The notes: a model not told the origin generated them from the sequence alone. A stretch of 64,000 nucleotides of DNA from Paenibacillus oleatilyticus (GCF_018998565.1 NZ_JAHNZO010000003.1:248001-312000), one strand, 5' to 3'. Counted from the stretch's first letter, positions 46,067 to 54,621 are shown. A program made the numbers and translations.

Positions 46067-46113
46067 AAAAATAGACCGATCCGTCCGGTGGGATGGCGGT
46101 CTATTTTTGTTTT
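46067..46113. terminator. Bidirectional terminator
   Basis: AAAATAGACCG (46067-46077) and CGGTCTATTTT (46097-46107), then TTGTTTTTT. It separates the exopolysaccharide operon from the convergent DoxX gene and has T-rich tails on both strands. Confidence 0.9.
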
Positions 46114-46121
46114 TTAGGGGT

Positions 46122-46469
46122 TCAATATGTAGCAGCGATCATGACAACGGACAGCGCAAGCATCAAAGCGGCATTGACGGCCATCACCGGCCGGTGCTTT
46201 GCCCGGAACAAATGCGCATGAATCGCCCCCAGCATCAAGGCGACGAAGAACAAGCCGACGTACGGCAGCAGCGCGGGAAGCCGGAACCCCGCAAGAAGCG
46301 CAGCGACGCCCGCAAGCTCTCCCAACCCCGTAAGGGTCAGGAACCACATCGGGTATCGGTATTCGTTCCAGTGCCGAACCATCGACGGCGTCCGCTTGAG
46401 CTTCATAAAGGAAGAAATCGAGAACATTGCGGCCAGTATCGTTTGAATGACGACAACGAGCGTGGACAA
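46122..46469 (-). CDS. DoxX-like membrane protein
   Basis: A 115-residue protein with four predicted transmembrane helices, of the DoxX-like family (FMKLKRTPSMVRHWNEYRYP, LTGLGELAGVAALLAGFRLP). Members of this family often take part in quinone, thiol or redox-stress responses (CatD in B. subtilis is one), but the biochemical role is not clear. The promoter and a large palindrome sit directly upstream. It is a single gene. Confidence 0.85.
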   Translation of the reverse strand: MSTLVVVIQTILAAMFSISSFMKLKRTPSMVRHWNEYRYPMWFLTLTGLGELAGVAALLAGFRLPALLPYVGLFFVALMLGAIHAHLFRAKHRPVMAVNAALMLALSVVMIAATY

Positions 46470-46491
46470 GTCGCAACCGCCCTTTCGTGAA

Positions 46492-46531
46492 TTATATTAC
46501 TTATTAGTAATGTTACTATAAAGTAATATAA
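46492..46531. promoter_or_regulatory. Large palindromic operator overlapping the doxX promoter
   Basis: TTATATTACTTATTAGTAA (46492-46510) is mirrored by TTACTATAAAGTAATATAA (46513-46531), with 17 of 19 positions complementary. The core TAGTAATGTTACTA is a 14-bp palindrome apart from its two centre bases. The -10 box (TATATT, minus strand) lies inside the right arm, so a bound repressor would block transcription. Confidence 0.8.
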
Positions 46532-46553
46532 TTCTGCAGCGGACTTTTGTCAA
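46525..46553 (-). promoter_or_regulatory. Promoter of the DoxX-like gene
   Basis: On the minus strand, TTGACA (46553-46548) and TATATT (46530-46525) are separated by exactly 17 bp. Confidence 0.8.
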
Positions 46554-46582
46554 CGCAAAAAAAGCGGGCCGAAGCCCGCTTT
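46554..46582 (-). terminator. Terminator of the LysM-GH75 pair
   Basis: Minus strand: AAAGCGGGC, loop TTCG, GCCCGCTTT and a T run. It lies about 70 bp after the stop codon of the LysM gene at 46652. Confidence 0.9.
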
Positions 46583-46651
46583 CGAAGCTCCCTGCTATGA
46601 AGATATCCGCTCTCGTTTCTTGATAAAGCAATTGTTCTATTTTGAAGAATA

Positions 46652-47974
46652 CTAACGGGTGGTCTTAAAGCTAAGAGGGAATTTTTTAAACAATGCATAA
46701 ACCTGGTTCATTCCGCCCCATTGTGCAAATAACTGCTGGGCCTGTTCCGCGATTTGTCGTGGAGTTTTCGGCGAGCATATATTTTCGCCGCTCTGCGCAA
46801 ATACGATATATAAAATTCCGTCCTCGATCCCTCCTGATTTGGGGCTGGAAGGAATTCCGAGCATTGCGGCGAGAGCGATCGAACCGATACCGAGAGAATC
46901 GTCCGGTCCCGCGTCCCCCACGATGGCATAGCCGATTGTGTTATTCATCGTATTCATCACCATACAAAAGTCCCCGATTTTAGCGCCCATCATATGGCGG
47001 GCCGGCAGTGCAATATAGGGGATCACGGTGGCATCCAGATACCTCGTCGGGTCGGAAACAGGCTTCGAGCAATCCGATAAAACGGTCTTGGAAATATAGT
47101 AGCCGGGCGCGGGATCATTGCTTCCTTGAACGAGAGGATTTCCGGAAGAATCGGTGACAAGTCCCCACCAGTATCCCTCGGTTCCGGCTCTATTCAGAAA
47201 ATCAAATGCCAATTCGCTATTCCGATGGAAGGCTTTGGCGGCGCCGGCGGCAGTTACGGACATTTTACTCACAAAGAAAAAGGCGGTTCCTTTTTTTCCG
47301 GCTGCTTTCCATGTTTTAATATCGGCCTTCAAGCCGTTGTCATGAAAAGTCATATACTCTATTTTATAGGGAGCAAGAACAGGAGGGGACGGATGATGGC
47401 TCAATGGAGCAGGGGGCTGTCTGGAACTCGGGGTTCCGGTCGGTATGATTAAAGTCTGTCCAGCTTTGATCTCTTCGCTGGCCAGTTTATTCATTTCCAT
47501 AACAGCTTGTTTGGTGGTGTTGAATTGTTTGGCTATGGAGTCCAAGGTGTCTCCGATATCCACCTTATAGGTTTGAGCAGGTCTCACGGGCGTGCCGCTC
47601 TGTAATTCCGGCTCCGGAAAGACTGCCGTCTCGTCCGTAAGGCTGTGATGCGGCGAGCCGGTCTGGCCAGAAAAAACGAAGCGAGTCTCAATCTGCAGTT
47701 TTTGTCCCGGAACAATGAAGTCGCTGTCCAACTTATTGAGCTGCATTATCGCATGTTTGGTGGTGTTGAATTGTCTGGCAATCGATTCCAATGTATCCCC
47801 TACCTTCACATAGTAGGTCAAGCTAAATCTGGAAGGCGACGGGATGAAGAGCCTTTGACCTATATATAGAACGCCATTGGATATCGAATTTGCCCAAACC
47901 AGTGTCTGTATTGGAACACCAAATTGCTGAGAAATCCGGGATAAGCAGTCTCCCGGTTGTACAATATACCACAT
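46652..47974 (-). CDS. Three-LysM protein with GH75 chitosanase-like domain, predicted catalytic Glu replaced
   Basis: A 440-residue protein without a signal peptide; AAGGAGGGAGG lies just before the ATG. Three LysM repeats come first (YIVQPGDCLSRISQQFGV; YYVKVGDTLESIARQFNTT; YKVDIGDTLDSIAKQFNTT), then a proline-rich linker and, from about residue 205, a GH75 (fungal-type chitosanase) domain: KADIKTWKAAGKKGTAFFFV, GYYISKTVL, ATVIPYIALP and AIVGDAGP. GH75 enzymes use an Asp in the GDAGP-type motif and a Glu in a following GEGS-type motif. Here the latter reads GIGS (codon ATC), so the domain may bind without cutting. It lies 27 bp after the second LysM-GH75 gene. Confidence 0.85.
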   Translation of the reverse strand: MWYIVQPGDCLSRISQQFGVPIQTLVWANSISNGVLYIGQRLFIPSPSRFSLTYYVKVGDTLESIARQFNTTKHAIMQLNKLDSDFIVPGQKLQIETRFVFSGQTGSPHHSLTDETAVFPEPELQSGTPVRPAQTYKVDIGDTLDSIAKQFNTTKQAVMEMNKLASEEIKAGQTLIIPTGTPSSRQPPAPLSHHPSPPVLAPYKIEYMTFHDNGLKADIKTWKAAGKKGTAFFFVSKMSVTAAGAAKAFHRNSELAFDFLNRAGTEGYWWGLVTDSSGNPLVQGSNDPAPGYYISKTVLSDCSKPVSDPTRYLDATVIPYIALPARHMMGAKIGDFCMVMNTMNNTIGYAIVGDAGPDDSLGIGSIALAAMLGIPSSPKSGGIEDGILYIVFAQSGENICSPKTPRQIAEQAQQLFAQWGGMNQVYALFKKFPLSFKTTR

Positions 47975-48001
47975 GATCCTCCCTCCTTGGGCGAACAGAC
48001 A

Positions 48002-48871
48002 TTAGATCGTAATATTATAGTGCTCATCGAGCACGAACTTAGCCTGAGGCCACCCTCCCCATTTTCTAAAAAAACGATGTGCATCCCGGTTTATTTCCGG
48101 CACACTCTTAATCGTTCTAACGCCGTTAGCTGAATTGGGAAATATAATATACAGAATTCCGAAAGGCTCAAAGGCTCTTAACGGGTTTGGCGTGATATCC
48201 TTAATGTTGAGACGCTTACCGAGATCAACCGAGCCTTCGCCTATTTTACCTGAGAACGACGTGTTCCCCGCAAGCACGACGGTATCTTGTTTAGGGCCCC
48301 AATCTGCACAGATTGCGTATGCCGCTTCTTTTGTTCTCGTATTGATAACCACTCCATAATCCCCTAGACTTACCCAATTTGTATTATGAGGGATGACATA
48401 GAAGGGGACGGTTTCACTCCTGAAACAGTTTCCGCATGGGCTGACGGAATGGTCGCAAATCGAAAAGCATCCCGTTGCTTCTACGGCCATTTTGCTCATA
48501 AAGAAATAAGCGGCTCTTGCGTTGTATATGGGAATGTCTTTCCTGATATCTCTCGCTTTGAAGACGGAAATTTGATGGCCTTTTTTAACTTCCGGGAAAT
48601 CAGGCCACGTACCGGGTATGGGTTGCGTATCTTGGGGACGAGGCACTTCTTCGCTCCGCCAATCGTTTTCCTCCGCTTCCCTCCATGGTGCTGCCTCGCC
48701 TTTCTCCGAATAATGTCGTTCGCTCGCGGGAGTGGCAGGGATGATCAACGACTGACCCGGGGAAATTACGGGAACGGACATTCCGTTAACGGCCATCAGC
48801 CGCTCTGGTTTGACTTGGAAGCCATGGCAGATATATTGAAGCGAATCCCCCGGCTTAACCGTGTAAATCAT
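48002..48871 (-). CDS. LysM protein with shortened GH75 chitosanase-like domain
   Basis: A 289-residue protein with GGAGGTGA upstream of the ATG at 48871 and no signal peptide. One LysM repeat (YTVKPGDSLQYICHGFQV) precedes a 70-residue linker and a GH75-type domain with AAYFFMSKMAVEATG, VPFYVIPHN, AICADWGP (catalytic-type Asp) and KIGEGSVDLG (catalytic-type Glu retained). The domain lacks roughly 60 residues in its middle compared with its neighbour. LysM proteins without signal peptides include spore coat proteins such as SafA, so a mother-cell location is possible. It is the first gene of the pair. Confidence 0.8.
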   Translation of the reverse strand: MIYTVKPGDSLQYICHGFQVKPERLMAVNGMSVPVISPGQSLIIPATPASERHYSEKGEAAPWREAEENDWRSEEVPRPQDTQPIPGTWPDFPEVKKGHQISVFKARDIRKDIPIYNARAAYFFMSKMAVEATGCFSICDHSVSPCGNCFRSETVPFYVIPHNTNWVSLGDYGVVINTRTKEAAYAICADWGPKQDTVVLAGNTSFSGKIGEGSVDLGKRLNIKDITPNPLRAFEPFGILYIIFPNSANGVRTIKSVPEINRDAHRFFRKWGGWPQAKFVLDEHYNITI

Positions 48872-48954
48872 AGCTCCATCACCTCCACACATATATAATT
48901 CATTTGATTTTAAAGTATGCATTTTATACGGAAATAAGCGTAATTGTTTAAACG

Positions 48955-49004
48955 AAAAAAAGACCGCTCTCCACTGGGCAAACAGAGGAGAACGATCTTT
49001 TTTT
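48955..49004. terminator. Terminator between the GNAT gene and the LysM pair
   Basis: AAAAAAAGACCGCTCTCC (48955-48972) pairs with GGAGAACGATCTTTTTTT (48987-49004), giving 18 bp including two G-U pairs. It ends the murNAc kinase-murQ-GNAT unit on the minus strand. Confidence 0.85.
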
Positions 49005-49042
49005 GGATCTGATCCGGCTGGGAATTTAAGAAGGAAGCCCGC

Positions 49043-50185
49043 TCACACATAATTCAATCCGGCCGTAAAAGGAAACGGCACCGGGAACAGCTCTTTCAGC
49101 CCGATGCGAAGCGCGGCGTGCTCCGCCATGCCTTCGTCTCCGCCGAAGACGAGCGAGATGAACGCCTGCGGGTCCAGTTCGGCCGACAAGCCGTCGTATT
49201 CGAGCTTGACCCGGCCGTCGCCCGCGGATTGCACGCGAAGCGCTTCATGGCGGCCCGGAGCCGCTTCCGCCCAGTACGGCCGGAGCTGCTCGATCAAGCG
49301 CTCGGGCCGTACTACGTAGACCGTGCCTTGATTCGGCTCCTCTTGATACGGCACCGGTTCGAGCGCCTCCAGCCAATCGCTTTCGTGCACGGAAACCGGA
49401 AGCTGGATCTGCTCCAGCTCCAGCCGCTTGAGTGCATGCGCGGCCAGCAGCGCCACGGCCGGGCCGTCCCCGGCGGCTTCGATCAGGAACGGAACCCGCT
49501 TCGGGACGAGCGGCGGGTTCGGCACGGCGGCCACAAGAAACGCCGCAGGTTTGCCGTTCCGCTCGGCGACGAGCACTCGATGCTTCATCTTAATGCAGCT
49601 GACGAGCGCCTCGTTATGAACCAGATTCGCCAGGTCGGTGACGCTGTGCTCGAAGCGGGCCAATCTTGCGCCCGCCAGCTCCCGCAGATACAGCCAATCG
49701 GTCGGCTCCAGATCGCGCACCCGCACGCCTTCGGAAGCGTGCCGGCTTTGCAGTGCCTGCGCGGCAGCCGCATCCACCGTATACCTCCGGACAACGCCGA
49801 ACGGCAGACAATGGACCCGGGTATACAAGGAACGGCCGCCCGAAATGAGCAGCAGGGACGCTCCCGCCTTGTCGATATGTTCAAAAATACGCTGTAAAAT
49901 CAGGCTGGCGTAGCCTTTGCCCCGGGCCGCCGGATCGGTGCCGACGGAGCCGAGCTGATACGTGCCGAGCGCTGCCTTGCCGATGCGGATCGTGACCGGC
50001 ACGAGTCCCATGAACGAGACCAGCTTGCCGTCCTCGAACGCTCCGTAAGACTGGCCCAAGGCCGTTGAAAACACGTCGGGAAACGCAGGTTGCATCGAAA
50101 TTTGCTGCGCATCGCGAAAAATCGAGTCCGAAAGCTTAACCGCTTCGGCCATCTCATCCTGCCGGACGAGCCGTATGTCTGCCAC
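49043..50185 (-). CDS. GNAT-family N-acetyltransferase
   Basis: A 380-residue protein with an N-terminal GNAT domain (FMGLVPVTIRIGKAALGTYQLGSVGTDPAARGKGYASLIL; acetyl-CoA loop R-G-K-G-Y-A) and a long C-terminal extension that may hold a second GNAT-like and a sterol-carrier-like part, as in Eis-type enzymes. It starts at GTG after AAGGAGGAG. It is the last gene of the minus-strand unit with murQ and the sugar kinase, 33 bp apart, so acetylation of an amino sugar or muropeptide is a reasonable guess. The substrate is unknown. Confidence 0.82.
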   Translation of the reverse strand: MADIRLVRQDEMAEAVKLSDSIFRDAQQISMQPAFPDVFSTALGQSYGAFEDGKLVSFMGLVPVTIRIGKAALGTYQLGSVGTDPAARGKGYASLILQRIFEHIDKAGASLLLISGGRSLYTRVHCLPFGVVRRYTVDAAAAQALQSRHASEGVRVRDLEPTDWLYLRELAGARLARFEHSVTDLANLVHNEALVSCIKMKHRVLVAERNGKPAAFLVAAVPNPPLVPKRVPFLIEAAGDGPAVALLAAHALKRLELEQIQLPVSVHESDWLEALEPVPYQEEPNQGTVYVVRPERLIEQLRPYWAEAAPGRHEALRVQSAGDGRVKLEYDGLSAELDPQAFISLVFGGDEGMAEHAALRIGLKELFPVPFPFTAGLNYV

Positions 50186-50218
50186 CGTAAATTCTCCTCC
50201 TTGTTTCTCGATCCCGTG

Positions 50219-51130
50219 TTAATTGCCGTTTGCCAGCGCCACCGCCTGGCGGACAAAACCGCCCGAGCGCTCCAGCAGCTCGCGCGCGCCGTCCCGGTCC
50301 GTCTTCGCCAAAATCATGATGATCGCGGTTTTGACATGTCTTCCGGACTCGTTATACGCTTCGCTGATCACATCCTCCGGCGCGCCGGTCGCCATGCCGA
50401 TAATCCGTTTGGCACGGTAGACGAGCTTCTCGTTGGAAGGCAGAACGTCGACCATGAGATTTTCGTACACTTTGCCGATACGGATCATGGAGGCGGTCGT
50501 CAGCATGTTCAGGATCAGCTTCTGTGCGGTGCCCGATTTCATCCGGGTCGAGCCGAGCACGACCTCCGGGCCTGCGACGGCTTCCAGCATCAGATCGGCG
50601 ATGCCGGCCATCGGGGTGTGCTGGTTATTGCATAGACCGATCACGGTCGCTTGCTTTTCCTTCGCGCGCTTCATGGCGCCAAGCACATACGGGGTGCGGC
50701 CGCTGGCGGCGATGCCGACGACCACGTCGCGATCCGTCACGCCATGCTCGTCGATATCCTTGGCGCCAAGCTCCTCGCTGTCTTCCGCGCCCTCGACCGG
50801 GTCTTTCACCGCTTGAAAGCCTCCTGCAATGATGCCCTGCACCATGGACGGGTCCGTTCCGTAGGTCGGAGGACATTCGGACGCATCGAGAATGCCGAGC
50901 CGTCCGCTGGTGCCGGCGCCGATGTAGAACAGCCGGCCCTGCCGCTGAAAAGCGGCGACGATCCGGTCGACGGCATGCGCGACTTGCGGCAGGATGCGGC
51001 CGACCGCCTCGGTGACCAGACGGTCCTCCGCGTGGATGAGCCGGACGATTTCCTCGGAACTGAGCCGGTCGATCTGCGTCGTATTTGGATTGCGCTGTTC
51101 GGTAGTTAATTCGTTCAGCAGGTTATACAT
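50219..51130 (-). CDS. murQ: N-acetylmuramic acid 6-phosphate etherase
   Basis: A 303-residue SIS-domain lyase that splits the lactyl ether of MurNAc-6-P, giving GlcNAc-6-P and lactate. Hallmarks: TEQRNPNTTQIDRLSSEE at the N-terminus, YIGAGTSGRLGILDASECPPTYG with the catalytic Glu, GIAASGRTPYVLGAM and GSTRMKSGTAQKLILNM. The ATG at 51130 follows AAAGGAGC; the longer frame starting further right overlaps the kinase gene and was rejected. It lies between the kinase and the GNAT gene. GlcNAc-6-P would go on to the nagA/nagB products. Confidence 0.96.
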   Translation of the reverse strand: MYNLLNELTTEQRNPNTTQIDRLSSEEIVRLIHAEDRLVTEAVGRILPQVAHAVDRIVAAFQRQGRLFYIGAGTSGRLGILDASECPPTYGTDPSMVQGIIAGGFQAVKDPVEGAEDSEELGAKDIDEHGVTDRDVVVGIAASGRTPYVLGAMKRAKEKQATVIGLCNNQHTPMAGIADLMLEAVAGPEVVLGSTRMKSGTAQKLILNMLTTASMIRIGKVYENLMVDVLPSNEKLVYRAKRIIGMATGAPEDVISEAYNESGRHVKTAIIMILAKTDRDGARELLERSGGFVRQAVALANGN

Positions 51131-51144
51131 AGGGATTGCTCCTT

Positions 51145-52086
51145 TTATCGCGTTCTTTGAAAGAGCTCGAAGCCGAGCAAGGCGGCGCCGTAAGCGGCGG
51201 GCTGCTCGGATGCCGGGTGCAGACGCAGCCCGGGAAACGTTTCGGAGATCGTCTGCCGGAACGTATCGGCGAACAAAGGAGAATGCTTGAACACCGAGCC
51301 CGTCGTCACAAGGTCCGAACCCGGGAACCAGGCGTCCTTGCGGACCAAGGCTGCCACGGCGACGGCAAGCTCCGCAGCTGCGCCTTCGATAATGCGCACA
51401 GCAACGGCATCCCCTTGCTTGCTTGCGTTGATGCACAGCTCGGCAAAGGCGGCGACGTCTTTTTTGCGAATGTCCGGTCCGTAGATGTACGTTTTCAGTT
51501 CGGTAATCGAGTCAAAGCCATACGTGTGCCGGATCATATCCGTTAAGGCTGTTGCCGGGCTGATGCCGTCATGACTGCGCATCACGGCTTGCAGCGCGTG
51601 AAGACCGATTTGGTAACCGCTTCCTTCATCGCCGAGCAGATGCCCCCAACCGCCGACTCGGTAGCGCCGGCCTTCCGGCGTGCAGCCGAAGACGATCGAG
51701 CCAGTGCCGGAGACGACGGCGATGCCGTACTCGCGGCGCAGCGAAGCCATCAGGACGATTTCCGCATCGTTGCGCACGAACACCTCGAATGAAGCGCCGA
51801 CTCGGGTCTGATAAGCCCGGAGAACGGCTTCGACGGCTTGCTTTTCCTCCGGCGTATCGGTCCCGGCCATGCCGATGCAGACGGCCAGACAGCGTCCGCT
51901 GGCACAGGCTTCATGCTGAAGCACTTCGTCCAGCACGGCTTCCAGATGACGGGAGGCCTGCTCGAAGCCGATCGCCTTCGAATTCGTCGATTCGCCCGTA
52001 CAGCCGAAGAGCCGGTTGCCCGAAGTGTCGATGACGAGCGCTTCCGTCTTGGTACCGCCGCCGTCGATTCCAACGATATAGTCCAT
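51145..52086 (-). CDS. N-acetylmuramate/N-acetylglucosamine kinase (BadF/BadG ATPase family)
   Basis: A 313-residue ASKHA-fold sugar kinase. Phosphate motif 1 is VGIDGGGTKTEALV, followed by IGMAGTDTPE, VRNDAEIVL (catalytic Asp), VVSGTGSIVFG and GGWGHLLGDEGSGYQIG. The family includes N-acetylglucosamine kinases and MurK of Clostridium acetobutylicum, which phosphorylates MurNAc as well as GlcNAc. Its position just before murQ favours MurNAc as a substrate. The ATG at 52086 has AGAGGGTGAT upstream. It is the first gene of the minus-strand unit, divergent from the MurR-like regulator. Confidence 0.9.
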   Translation of the reverse strand: MDYIVGIDGGGTKTEALVIDTSGNRLFGCTGESTNSKAIGFEQASRHLEAVLDEVLQHEACASGRCLAVCIGMAGTDTPEEKQAVEAVLRAYQTRVGASFEVFVRNDAEIVLMASLRREYGIAVVSGTGSIVFGCTPEGRRYRVGGWGHLLGDEGSGYQIGLHALQAVMRSHDGISPATALTDMIRHTYGFDSITELKTYIYGPDIRKKDVAAFAELCINASKQGDAVAVRIIEGAAAELAVAVAALVRKDAWFPGSDLVTTGSVFKHSPLFADTFRQTISETFPGLRLHPASEQPAAYGAALLGFELFQRTR

Positions 52087-52169
52087 CTTTATCACCCTCT
52101 TTGCATAATTCGAGTATAAGACAACGAGGCTTGGTTTGTAAAACAAAATTTCACGTTATAAAAATAATA

Positions 52170-52198
52170 TTGATTTAAAATTTCAAATACGCTATAAT
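52170..52198 (+). promoter_or_regulatory. Promoter of the MurR-ABC-NamZ-NagZ-AnmK operon
   Basis: TTGATT (52170-52175) and TATAAT (52193-52198) with a 17-bp spacer. The direct repeat AAAATTTCA at 52145-52153 and 52177-52185 (32 bp, three helical turns) flanks and enters the promoter and may be a regulator site. Confidence 0.78.
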
Positions 52199-52209
52199 GA
52201 GTTTGATCG

Positions 52210-52225
52210 TTGGAAACGGTATCAA
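52210..52225 (+). promoter_or_regulatory. cre box (CcpA site)
   Basis: TTGGAAACGGTATCAA fits every position of the Bacillus cre consensus WTGNNARCGNWWWCAW. It lies 12 bp downstream of the -10 box, where CcpA binding represses transcription when preferred sugars are present. Confidence 0.85.
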
Positions 52226-52296
52226 TAACATGAATATGTTTTAATTAATTACTTTGTATGTAATAATAACTTACATATGAAAAGGGGGTGAGCGCA

Positions 52297-53169
52297 ATGC
52301 ATGGAGGTTTGGTTCGGTTAAGAGAGATTTTAGAAGGGTTGAACCCTTCGGAGAAAAAGGTCGCGGAGTACGTGCTCGCGCATCCCGAGCGGATGATCGA
52401 GCTGTCCGTCGCCCAGTTGGCCGAAGCGAGCGGAGCCAGTCAGGCCGCCATCATCCGGTTATGCAAATCGATGGGCGTGAAGGGCTACCAGGATTTGAAG
52501 CTGAAGGTGGCGGGAGACCTCCGGGAATCGGGGGGCGTGCAAGGTTACCAGGAAATCCGGCCGCAGGATTCGATTGCGACGATCGTGCAGCACGTTTCCA
52601 ACAATAATATTCAAGCGATCCACGACACGGTGAAAATTCTCGATTTGGAGCAGGTGTCCAAGGCGGTGGAGGCGCTTCAACAGGCGAAGCGGATTTATTT
52701 CTTCGGCATCGGCGCCTCCAATCTGATCGGCCAGGACGCGCAGCAGAAGTTTTTGCGCATCAACCGGACGTGCTTCTGCTTTGCCGATCCACATGTGCAG
52801 CTTGCGTCGGCAGTTACCTTGACCGAAGAGGACGTCGCCGTCGGTATCTCGTACTCTGGTGAAACAAAGGAAGTCATCGCCGCGCTAAAAGCCGCCCAAC
52901 AGAACGGCGCCGTAACCATCGGCATCACGAAGTACGGCAGCACGACGCTCGCCCAGTACACGGACATTCCGCTCTGCATCTCCTCGACGGAGAACGAGAT
53001 CCGAAGCGGGGCGATGTCGTCCAGGATTACCCAGCTTAACGTGATCGATATTTTATACCTCGGGGTCGCCAGCAACAACTACGAGCAGTCCGTCATGTAC
53101 CTCGACCGGAGCCGTCAGGCGATCCGGGAACTTGCGAACGGCATGTCCAAACTTAATCATAAAAGCTAA
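52297..53169 (+). CDS. murR: MurR/RpiR-family transcriptional regulator
   Basis: A 290-residue RpiR-type regulator. The N-terminal HTH covers LNPSEKKVAEYVLAHPERMIELSVAQLAEASGASQAAIIRLCKSMG, followed by a SIS sugar-phosphate-binding domain (RIYFFGIGASNLIGQDAQQKF, VAVGISYSGETKEVIAAL). MurR proteins sense MurNAc-6-P. The ATG at 52297 is 6 nt after AAGGGGGTG. It is divergent from the kinase-murQ unit and heads an operon with an ABC importer and muropeptide glycosidases, so MurNAc-6-P is a likely effector. The assignment to MurR rests on this context as much as on sequence. Confidence 0.88.
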   Translation: MHGGLVRLREILEGLNPSEKKVAEYVLAHPERMIELSVAQLAEASGASQAAIIRLCKSMGVKGYQDLKLKVAGDLRESGGVQGYQEIRPQDSIATIVQHVSNNNIQAIHDTVKILDLEQVSKAVEALQQAKRIYFFGIGASNLIGQDAQQKFLRINRTCFCFADPHVQLASAVTLTEEDVAVGISYSGETKEVIAALKAAQQNGAVTIGITKYGSTTLAQYTDIPLCISSTENEIRSGAMSSRITQLNVIDILYLGVASNNYEQSVMYLDRSRQAIRELANGMSKLNHKS

Positions 53170-53185
53170 CTAGGGGGATGGATGT

Positions 53186-54562
53186 ATGAAGGTCAGCAAA
53201 CTGCTTGCCATGACGGTAGCTTTAAGTCTCGTATTTGTTTCCGCCTGCTCCAAAAAAGAAGGGGGAGCCAACGCCCCGGCCGGAGAAGCTGCGAAAGACG
53301 ACAAGAAGCCCGATACCGTCAGGGTATGGGCCTACCCGGTTCATGGGGATTACGAGAAGGACATCAAGGAACTGATCGCCGATTTCAACAAGCAGTACCC
53401 GCATATTAAAGTAGAGTACGAAGTGCTGTCCTGGGCCGAAGGTCCGAAGAAATTCGACATTGCTCTGAACGCGGGCGACCCGCCGGATTTGTATTACCAT
53501 GCGGTGTCGGGGCACTATGTCAACACGGGGCTTGCCATCCAGCTCGACCAGTTCCTGACCCCGGAAATCAAGGACGATTACTTGCCGGGTATGCTTGATC
53601 TGGGCCAAATTCAAGGCAAGCAATACGGGCTGCCGCTGACCGCAGGACAATGGAATTGGGGTGGCAACAAGCGCATTTTGGAAGAAGCGGGTGTCGACTG
53701 GAAGAAGATTCAGGAGAAGGGCTGGACCTGGTCCGAATTCAGCGACATCGCCAAGAAGATGACCAAGAAGCTGCCTGACGGCTCAATGCAGTATGGTCTC
53801 GTGACGGACGGCACCAGCCTCGATTTCAGCCAGTTGATCGCGCAAAACGCCGGTCTGGTCGACGTATTGGACGAGAAGGGCAAGTTCATTTGGAACGATA
53901 ACAAAATTCTCGACTCCCTCAAATTCATCGACAGCTTGATGAAAGACGGCATAATGCCGAAGGAAACGGGCGGACTCAACCCGCAGCAGAGAACGCAAAT
54001 GTTCTACGACAGCAAAGCCGCCGTCATCAGCAAAGCGCTGCCTTATTACGATACGATTATCGCCAACCGCAACAAAGATATCGACGCGGACAAAGTGAAG
54101 GGCGAGAAAATCGACTTCGTCCTGCTGCCGGTTCCGCACCATGAGAATGCGCCGGGCAAGACGTACGTGATGGGCGAAGGCTACGTCATGTTCAAGCAGA
54201 AGAACGACAAGGGCGCGCAGCACGCGAAGAACGCTTTCCTCGTGATGGAAGCGCTGAGCGGCGCGAAAGCGGGGAACTCCTCCAACGAGCTGAACCTGCC
54301 GTTCGTCCGCAAGTCCCAGGCAACAATGTATGAAGGCAAAGGCAAAGCCCAGAAGTACAACTGGGAGGCCGCACAAAATTTCATGAAGAGCACCACGAGA
54401 TCGGTCGAGAGCAATCTGGACGTCGATAAGTCGACGAAGCTGAAGCAGTTCCAGGAGCAAGTGCAGAAGCCGGCCATCCAGGCGCTGTTCGCCGGGGAGA
54501 AAACGCCGGAGCAAATCGCCGAAGAATTCAAAACCAAAGGCAAGCAAATGTTCGGCCAATAA
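53186..54562 (+). CDS. Lipoprotein sugar-binding protein of a CUT1 ABC importer
   Basis: A 458-residue extracellular solute-binding protein (family 1). The signal peptide ends in a lipobox (LVFVSAC with the lipidated Cys near residue 21). The typical beginning VRVWAYPVHGDYEKDIKELI and the LNAGDPPDLYYHAVSGHYVNTGLA region identify a CUT1 oligosaccharide-binding protein. It lies 16 bp after the MurR-like gene and before two permeases and an ATPase. The ligand is probably a muropeptide-derived sugar such as MurNAc-GlcNAc, judged from the enzymes in the operon. Confidence 0.92.
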   Translation: MKVSKLLAMTVALSLVFVSACSKKEGGANAPAGEAAKDDKKPDTVRVWAYPVHGDYEKDIKELIADFNKQYPHIKVEYEVLSWAEGPKKFDIALNAGDPPDLYYHAVSGHYVNTGLAIQLDQFLTPEIKDDYLPGMLDLGQIQGKQYGLPLTAGQWNWGGNKRILEEAGVDWKKIQEKGWTWSEFSDIAKKMTKKLPDGSMQYGLVTDGTSLDFSQLIAQNAGLVDVLDEKGKFIWNDNKILDSLKFIDSLMKDGIMPKETGGLNPQQRTQMFYDSKAAVISKALPYYDTIIANRNKDIDADKVKGEKIDFVLLPVPHHENAPGKTYVMGEGYVMFKQKNDKGAQHAKNAFLVMEALSGAKAGNSSNELNLPFVRKSQATMYEGKGKAQKYNWEAAQNFMKSTTRSVESNLDVDKSTKLKQFQEQVQKPAIQALFAGEKTPEQIAEEFKTKGKQMFGQ

Positions 54563-54581
54563 TGCAGTAACAAGCCGCGCG

Positions 54582-54621
54582 AAAAGGTGCCCTGTATGGA
54601 GTCATATGGGGCCTTTTTTTT
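54582..54621 (+). terminator. Intercistronic hairpin after the solute-binding protein gene
   Basis: AAAAGGTGCCC (from 54582) pairs with GGGGCCTTTTTTTT (54608-54621). A partial terminator here would give more binding protein than permease, a usual arrangement. Confidence 0.75.

Noticed and set aside
51131..51436. A longer N-terminus for MurQ
   Set aside because: The extension lies inside the kinase gene, and a good ribosome site precedes the ATG at 51130.
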